Shown here: in pieces, positions 59,416 to 64,000 of the stretch
Layout of the letters: every line of letters begins with the position of its first letter
Numbering within the stretch: position 1 is the first letter of the stretch
Source of the DNA: Hevea brasiliensis
Lineage: Eukaryota; Streptophyta; Magnoliopsida; Malpighiales; Euphorbiaceae
Direction: 5' to 3'
Assembly: GCF_030052815.1 (NCBI RefSeq)
Contig: NC_079499.1
Coordinates: 85,227,183 to 85,291,182 of the forward strand
Length of the DNA stretch: 64,000 nt
Made by a program: the position numbers and the translations under genes
Notes under the pieces: generated by a model
Databases searched by the model: none
What the model was told of the DNA's origin: nothing
What the model saw: the letters and a program-made list of their open reading frames with translations, nothing else

Positions 59416-59591
59416 AATGAATAAAGAATAGAACATGTTATAAGGATGGAATTAAAAAGGAAAGAAAAAGAGTATTGGATTAAAAATGCGCTATTAATTC
59501 ATTAATATTAATGCCATAAGAAAAGGTCCATTTACAGTATTACACTTGTCACCATGGACAAAGTGATCAAGTGTAGATAACCAGAGGTACT
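59416..59591 (-). other. Candidate intron between protease and RT of H
   Basis: About 175 bases of AT-rich sequence with stops in all frames separate the end of the protease frame (VLNLE, stop at 59592) from the RT frame, which is open from about 59415. The lower end on the minus strand is T-rich and finishes TTCATTCAG, a good acceptor. The donor is unclear: GAGTAAAGT lacks a G for a standard site. Ogre elements have an intron at this place, which supports the reading. Exact ends are not fixed. Confidence 0.6.
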
Positions 59592-61328
59592 TTACTCGAG
59601 ATTGAGTACAGGGATATCCTCCGTTGTCCAGTTGTCAAGCTCCTGCTCCTCAGCCATTGGCGAAACTAGGGCCTCATACAAGGAATCTAGTTGGATGACA
59701 TCTATGGATGGATCATCGGGTGATTCTTCTATATTTGCCGGATGTTGAATGACCGGTTTGGTGAAGATTTCCGTGATTCTCGGGACTACTTTCACCTTTC
59801 CCATCTTACGTCAAATCCGATCCCGAAGCATTTTTCTCATCCAGAATCGCCCATCCGCGAGGGCATCCTCCTCATACCCCAAACCACAACGGCCTATCTT
59901 CTGAATGGCCGGTATAGGCTCGACAATCCCTTGTAATGTGGCGCCTAGGCCCTTACCTTCTTCATACCCGCTTCTTGACATTACTTTGGCCACCATAGCC
60001 ATGGCCCCCTCCTTCCCAGTATCTTGTAACTCAAGGGCCTGGAAAGAGCTTTCCAGCGATTCCTCGGCCGCTTCCACATAGGGAAGTGATTGCGGCTTGG
60101 TGACCAGTATAGCTTCTTCCCCCCTCACCGTGATGATTTTGCCGTCCTTAATGTATTTGATCTTTTGGTGCAAAGTCGAAGGAACAGCATTCGCAGAATG
60201 GATCCAAGGCCTCCCTAACAGCATGGTGTAGGCTGGCTCAATGTTCATCACTTGAAACGTGATACTGAAAGTACATGCACCGACCTGGATTGGCAAGTCA
60301 ATGTCCCCCAGCACTTCTCTCCTTGTTCCGTCAAAAGCTCTCACCACCATAGCACTTTGACGTATGTCTGATTGGTCAACTGGCAATCTAGCCAAGGTAG
60401 CGCTAGGCAGTACATTGAGGGCTGATCCGTTATCGATGAGGACCTTGGCCACTATACAGCCTTTACATTTCACCGTTACATGCAGAGCTTTATTATGCCC
60501 TAAGCCTGCAGGGTCTACCTCCTCTTCAGAAAAGGCTACAGAGCTGGATGCCTGGATTTGTCCCACTAACTTCTCAAACTGCCCCGGAGTAATGTCAGGG
60601 TTGACAAAGGCCTGATCCAGGATTCTCTGTAAGGCTTGTCGGTGCACTTCCGAACTCAAAATCAGCGATAACAGCGAAATCCGAGCGGGTGTCTTTCTCA
60701 ACTGTTCCACCACGTCATACTCGCTCTGCTTCATTATTTGGAGCAACAGTTCTTCATCTTCTCTATGCTCAACAGGCTCTGCTTCCCCTGCTTTCTCAAC
60801 CTCCTCTTCCGTGTTTCTTGATGACTCTCCCATCTTTACTTTCCCTTTTCTCTTTTCTCTTTCCTCGTTCCCGTAACACCTCCCACTTCGGGTTATAAAC
60901 TCGACTTCTTGCTCAGGTGGAGAGGGTTTTATTGCAATAACAGGCTGGGGACTTGTTTGGGGAGTAATGCTGCTGGCAGGTCCAGCATAAGTCATCCTGA
61001 AGTGCTCGTGAGGAGCGAAACATGGCTTTGGTGGCGCCGGAGGTGAGGCAAGGCTAGGAGCGGATGTGCTGCTTGACGCTCCCTGAGTAAAAACTTGGAA
61101 ATTATAGTTCCAAGGGACAGCATGAGTGTTGGTGATGGGGAGCTGAGGTGGAGTCTGAATAACTGTTACTGGTGGTGAGGCTACTGGGGGTGAGAAGGTG
61201 ATTCTGGGTTTGGAGGTAGAGGCGTTACGCCGTATCCGGTGGTGTTCACTCCTTTTCCGCTTTTTAGCTTTGTCCGGTATCTCGAACCACGAGAGACAAT
61301 AAGTTCTGACTTCTTGCTGAACCCTCAC
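59592..61328 (-). pseudogene. H protease with G-patch (gag-pro C-terminal part)
   Basis: The open frame 59811-61328 (505 residues) has a Pro/Ser-rich start, FITRSGRCYG near residue 145, and an aspartic protease at about 280-400 with the active-site form VLIDNGSALNVLP and the later MLLGRPWIHS. A G-patch-like segment follows (SRSGYEEGKGLGATLQGI). The last 70 codons (59592-59804, with KPVIQHPANIEE and DNWTTEDIPVL) are in another frame after a shift near 59810. G-patch domains bind nucleic acid and are known behind the protease in some Tat elements. The protein looks nearly whole apart from the shift. Confidence 0.88.
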
Positions 61329-61618
61329 AATCTCGACTCATGGTCACCGCCTCCATGGTAAGGACACCTCGCACTTTCCTCGGCTCCGCTACGAGGGAAA
61401 GATAACCTTCCCTCATTGCTATGGCAAAATCTCCTCAAAGTAAGGAACCAGCTTATCCACTTGGTGTTGATCCCTCTCCTTAGACTCAATCATATTTACA
61501 CCACTACCCGCATTATGGTTGGGCGGTGGATTTGAGGTGACATTGGGGAGGGAACCATTCCTCAATCTTCAACCACCCGTTAGGATTAAAGCGTGCACTC
61601 TCCTCCGAGTGCCCGCAG
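61329..61618 (-). pseudogene. H gag-protease link, broken
   Basis: Frames shift several times between the gag stop at 61619 and the protease frame at 61328. Pieces such as FNPNGWLKIEEW and MIESKERDQHQVDK can be read in different frames and resemble the linker of Tat gag-pro. The degraded zinc-binding motif of this lineage would be at the gag end, near WYDATAGVSTMEG. Confidence 0.7.
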
Positions 61619-63097
61619 CTATCGGTTGAATGCCCTTGTGCCCTCCATGGTACTCACACCGGCGGTGGCATCATACCACAGGATCTGGCGGTGGATTGGG
61701 TCCAAAGGGACTGGTACGATTTGGTTTATACCGACAAGGTATCGGTATATTTCACTGAGAGGGAGGGGAAGGGGTGGATTAGGATTCATTGGAGGTCTTG
61801 GGTTATTTTGTGGTGGCCGTGGTTGAGTTGGTGGAGGAGGTGGTCTTGGTTGGAAATTTGTGGGTGGGGCGTATTGTGGGCGTGGTTGTGGATAATTAGG
61901 GAAAGGGGGTGGGATGTTCGCGATAGTTGGGCCATGAGAGGGAGGATATGGCCGGTAGTTATTTTGGGGAAATTGGGGAAAATTATTCTGTCTAGTGATG
62001 GAATGCACCTCACTCTCCTTTTTCTTGCCAAAATTGGCAGTCTTTTTCACAGGGTTTTCAGCCAACTCCTGTAGTCTTCCTATTCTCAGATTAGCTTCAA
62101 TTCTCTCACCGGCTTGGATGATATCTGAGAAACTGTTGGAGGTATTTCCAATCATCAGGTTGAAGTAGGGAGCCTTCAATGTTTCGATGAATAGGGAGCA
62201 AAGCTCATTGTCGGTCACTGGAGGATATACTTCTGCAGCCTTCTCCCTCCATCGTTGGGCATACTGCTTAAAACCTTCCCGGTCTTTCTGTACCAGGTTC
62301 TGGAGGTCCCTCCTTGTGGGTGCCGCATCACAATTGAATTTATATTGCTTCAGAAAGGTATCGGCTAAATCCTTCCAGGAGTGTAGCTTGCTCCTGTCCA
62401 ATTGTATGCACCATCTCAGAGCTGCTCCGGAGAGGCTCTCGTGAAAGAAGTGAATGAGAAGTCTATCGTCTTCCGTTAAGGCAGACATTTTGGCAATGTA
62501 GGTTGCCAGGTGGATGCGGGGATCCGAGTTTCCGGTGTACTTGTCGAAATCCGGAACCTTGAATTTGGGTGGTACCACCACATCTGGCACCAATCTCAGT
62601 TTCGACACATCGACTGAACCATACATGTTCAGCCCCTCTATTGCTCTCAGTCTTTCTTCTAGGGCAGATAGTTTCTCGTTATCTCTCGCCCTATGTTCTC
62701 CTTCCACCGCATGATACACTCCTCCAACCGGGAGCTGAGGGGTGGAGTAAACTGGAGGGATCGGGATTGAATGGTGAGGCTCGGCATTTGAGACGGCCGG
62801 GTAATAGGAAAAAGGTGGGTCATTATTTATGGTCACCGGATTGACAGTGATTGTCGGGTCCGGAATGGGAGACTGAAAGGTAAAAGAGGTTGAAGCTTGC
62901 TGAGGATCATTTGTTGTAGGAGGCGGAGGAGGTAATGGTGGGCTAGGTTCTGAAGTAGGTTTGTTCTGAGACATTTCCTTCATTAGTCTCATAATTTCAG
63001 AAAGCTGATCTTTCAACTCGGAGACCTGCCCCTGTAGGTTCTGTACTTGCTCCTGATTTTCCATTATCTTCCTTGTTCGAGATCTTGTTAAGTACAC
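61619..63097 (-). CDS. gag: H gag (492 aa, C-terminus cut by frameshift)
   Basis: It starts ATGTACTTAACAAGATCTCG (MYLTRSRTRK), with a short coiled coil at about 14-45 and a Pro-rich stretch to about 125. The retrotransposon gag core is at about 178-345, with FKVPDFDKYTGNSDPR, SALTEDDRLLIHFFHESLSG and LVQKDREGFKQYAQRWREKA. A Pro/Asn/Gln-rich C-terminus follows. It ends TAG at 61619, earlier than the linked gag-protease of relatives, because of a shift near the end. The upstream ATG at 63097 gives the best start; another is at codon 12. It would make capsid protein. Confidence 0.85.
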   Translation of the reverse strand: MYLTRSRTRKIMENQEQVQNLQGQVSELKDQLSEIMRLMKEMSQNKPTSEPSPPLPPPPPTTNDPQQASTSFTFQSPIPDPTITVNPVTINNDPPFSYYPAVSNAEPHHSIPIPPVYSTPQLPVGGVYHAVEGEHRARDNEKLSALEERLRAIEGLNMYGSVDVSKLRLVPDVVVPPKFKVPDFDKYTGNSDPRIHLATYIAKMSALTEDDRLLIHFFHESLSGAALRWCIQLDRSKLHSWKDLADTFLKQYKFNCDAAPTRRDLQNLVQKDREGFKQYAQRWREKAAEVYPPVTDNELCSLFIETLKAPYFNLMIGNTSNSFSDIIQAGERIEANLRIGRLQELAENPVKKTANFGKKKESEVHSITRQNNFPQFPQNNYRPYPPSHGPTIANIPPPFPNYPQPRPQYAPPTNFQPRPPPPPTQPRPPQNNPRPPMNPNPPLPLPLSEIYRYLVGINQIVPVPLDPIHRQILWYDATAGVSTMEGTRAFNR

Positions 63098-63544
63098 TCG
63101 CTTGGGTTGAACCGTGTGTTTGGTCAGACTTGCCTTGTTCGAATCAATATTGATTTCCTGTGAGGATAAAAAATTTAAATGAATTTAAGTTTTGCAAAGA
63201 AACTAAAAGTCCTGGTCTGGACGAAGGATACAGTGGCATTTGAGAGCCAGGTTGGAATCTGCAAAAGGATAATCGCCTCAGCTTTATCATGGCATCGTTC
63301 GATAGTCTGACCGTGAATGACGGGATTGAATGCGCATTTATGATACCTGTCCATATAGCGCATTTCAATTTTTCACATAACCCTAGCGAGGGAGTTCCTA
63401 CGGGAGTCATATTATTCATTCACAAATCTGCTTAGACAATGGTCCAAAAATCATTTCATTAACTGAATAATTTGTACAGCATATTCTTTACATCAGCCTA
63501 GGTTCTGGGAGGTTCTTTATAATGAGATGACATTTTCTGAGATT
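63098..63544 (-). other. Spacer between ORF1 and gag of H
   Basis: There are about 450 bases with stops in all minus frames. No clear splice pair was fixed. It separates ORF1 from gag, as in other Ogre/Tat elements. Confidence 0.5.
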
Positions 63545-64000
63545 CTAATATAACCTTTCCTCTTGTTTGGCGATGATCGAACACTTTGAGCATACTCGGA
63601 TTCTGTAATAGTTCCTTTTTTCCTGTGCTATCATTTTCTCCAACTGGTCCACATTGTCTTTGAGTCCTTGATATAGGGCAGCTTGTTTCTCTTTCTCTTT
63701 CCTTTCTTTAGCACACTCTTTCAAGATGTCGTTGATGAGGAGTGCCTGTTCTTTTAATTCAAGCTTCTTCTTCTTGTTTTCCTGTTTATACTCTTCAACG
63801 AGTACCTCTTGGTACTTCATCCTTTCCTGAAGCTTACTATTCTGCCCTTTCATCTCTTTGACCTCAGTTTGGAGAGAGTTTCTTTCTTTTTCCCACTGTA
63901 CCTCTTGCTCTTCGAACCCTATCCTTTCGGCCCTTGCCTCTTCCTTGAGCTTTCTTACCCTTCTCTTAAGTTTCTGCTGTTGGTCCTCCGATTGTTTCAT
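63545..64000 (-). CDS. H ORF1, C-terminal part (at least 151 aa, runs past window edge)
   Basis: The frame is open from the window edge to TAG at 63545. The visible protein is a long, charged coiled coil (KLKRRVRKLKEEARAE, then MKGQNSKLQERMKYQ and KQENKKKKLELKEQA) with a short end, RVCSKCSIIAKQEERLY, that has a Cys-x2-Cys pair. The N-terminus is outside the window; the ATG at 64000 may be internal. Ogre/Tat elements often have an extra ORF1 before gag, with unknown function. I infer the same here from position and orientation. Confidence 0.7.
   Translation of the reverse strand: MKQSEDQQQKLKRRVRKLKEEARAERIGFEEQEVQWEKERNSLQTEVKEMKGQNSKLQERMKYQEVLVEEYKQENKKKKLELKEQALLINDILKECAKERKEKEKQAALYQGLKDNVDQLEKMIAQEKRNYYRIRVCSKCSIIAKQEERLY

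Larger units (their letters stand above)
47600..64000 (-). mobile_element. Element H: Tat/Ogre-lineage Ty3/gypsy retrotransposon (5' end beyond window)
   Basis: On the minus strand the order is ORF1, gag, protease with G-patch, candidate intron, RT, RNase H, a second archaeal-type RNase H, integrase, a 3' untranslated region with tandem repeats, a polypurine tract and a roughly 6 kb LTR. The second RNase H and the ORF1 upstream of gag are marks of the Tat/Ogre lineage. There is no chromodomain. An antisense gene lies in the LTR. The 5' LTR and primer site are outside the window. Coding is interrupted by a few indels and stops, but long frames of 492, 505 and 547 residues survive. Confidence 0.93.

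Noticed and set aside
61593..62074. Plus-strand frames rich in Trp and Gly opposite H gag
   Set aside because: They are the reverse reading of the Pro-rich gag C-terminus.
1..64000. CRISPR arrays, bacterial operons, tRNA or rRNA genes
   Set aside because: None seen. The repeats are tandem without spacers of CRISPR type, and the content is that of a plant nuclear genome.

Overview
This window is repetitive DNA from a plant genome. I found no host gene that I can support. Almost every base that can be assigned belongs to Ty3/gypsy LTR retrotransposons stacked inside one another. The elements, the tRNA primer sites, the Tekay/Del-type chromodomains and the Tat-type double RNase H point to a flowering plant, most likely a eudicot. 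The sequence style recalls Euphorbiaceae such as Hevea or Manihot, but that is only an impression.

Left nest (1-28945). A plus-strand Tekay-type LTR (here C) starts before the window and ends at 28945. Two elements split it. Element A is a minus-strand chromovirus at 1291-23485 with target duplication ATATG. Element D is a 4.26 kb solo LTR at 24196-28458 with target duplication AGATC. A is itself split inside its RNase H by element B, a complete plus-strand chromovirus at 6361-17457 with target duplication CACAC. B keeps an uninterrupted gag of 401 residues; its pol is broken by a few indels and one stop. A is older, and its gag is closed by stops that look like C-to-T changes.

Middle (28946-32146). 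This is AT-rich sequence without recognisable genes. It holds a pair of short inverted repeats and a block from 30224 that looks like a remnant of a different LTR family.

Right nest (32147-64000). Element F is a minus-strand chromovirus starting at 32147. Its 5' LTR is cut at 41560 by plus-strand element E. A 151 bp TRIM-like solo LTR sits in the E leader (45166-45316). The gag end of E is cut at 46675 by a minus-strand B-type LTR (G). G is cut at about 47600 by H, a large minus-strand element of the Tat/Ogre lineage that runs past the end of the window. H has ORF1, gag, protease with a G-patch, a candidate intron, RT, two RNases H and integrase. Its 3' untranslated region carries a tandem array with higher-order structure. 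Its LTR is about 6 kb and contains an antisense gene of the 'putative gypsy type transposon' (Transposase_28-like) family with its own TATA box.

The most interesting points are: a 73-75 bp intron-like insert in the integrase of A and B but not F; a hairpin kept in every Tekay-type LTR here with apparently compensating stem changes; the LTR-borne antisense gene of H with two similar promoter-like modules; the 286 bp higher-order repeat; and decay of gag in A, E and F almost only through transition-type stops.
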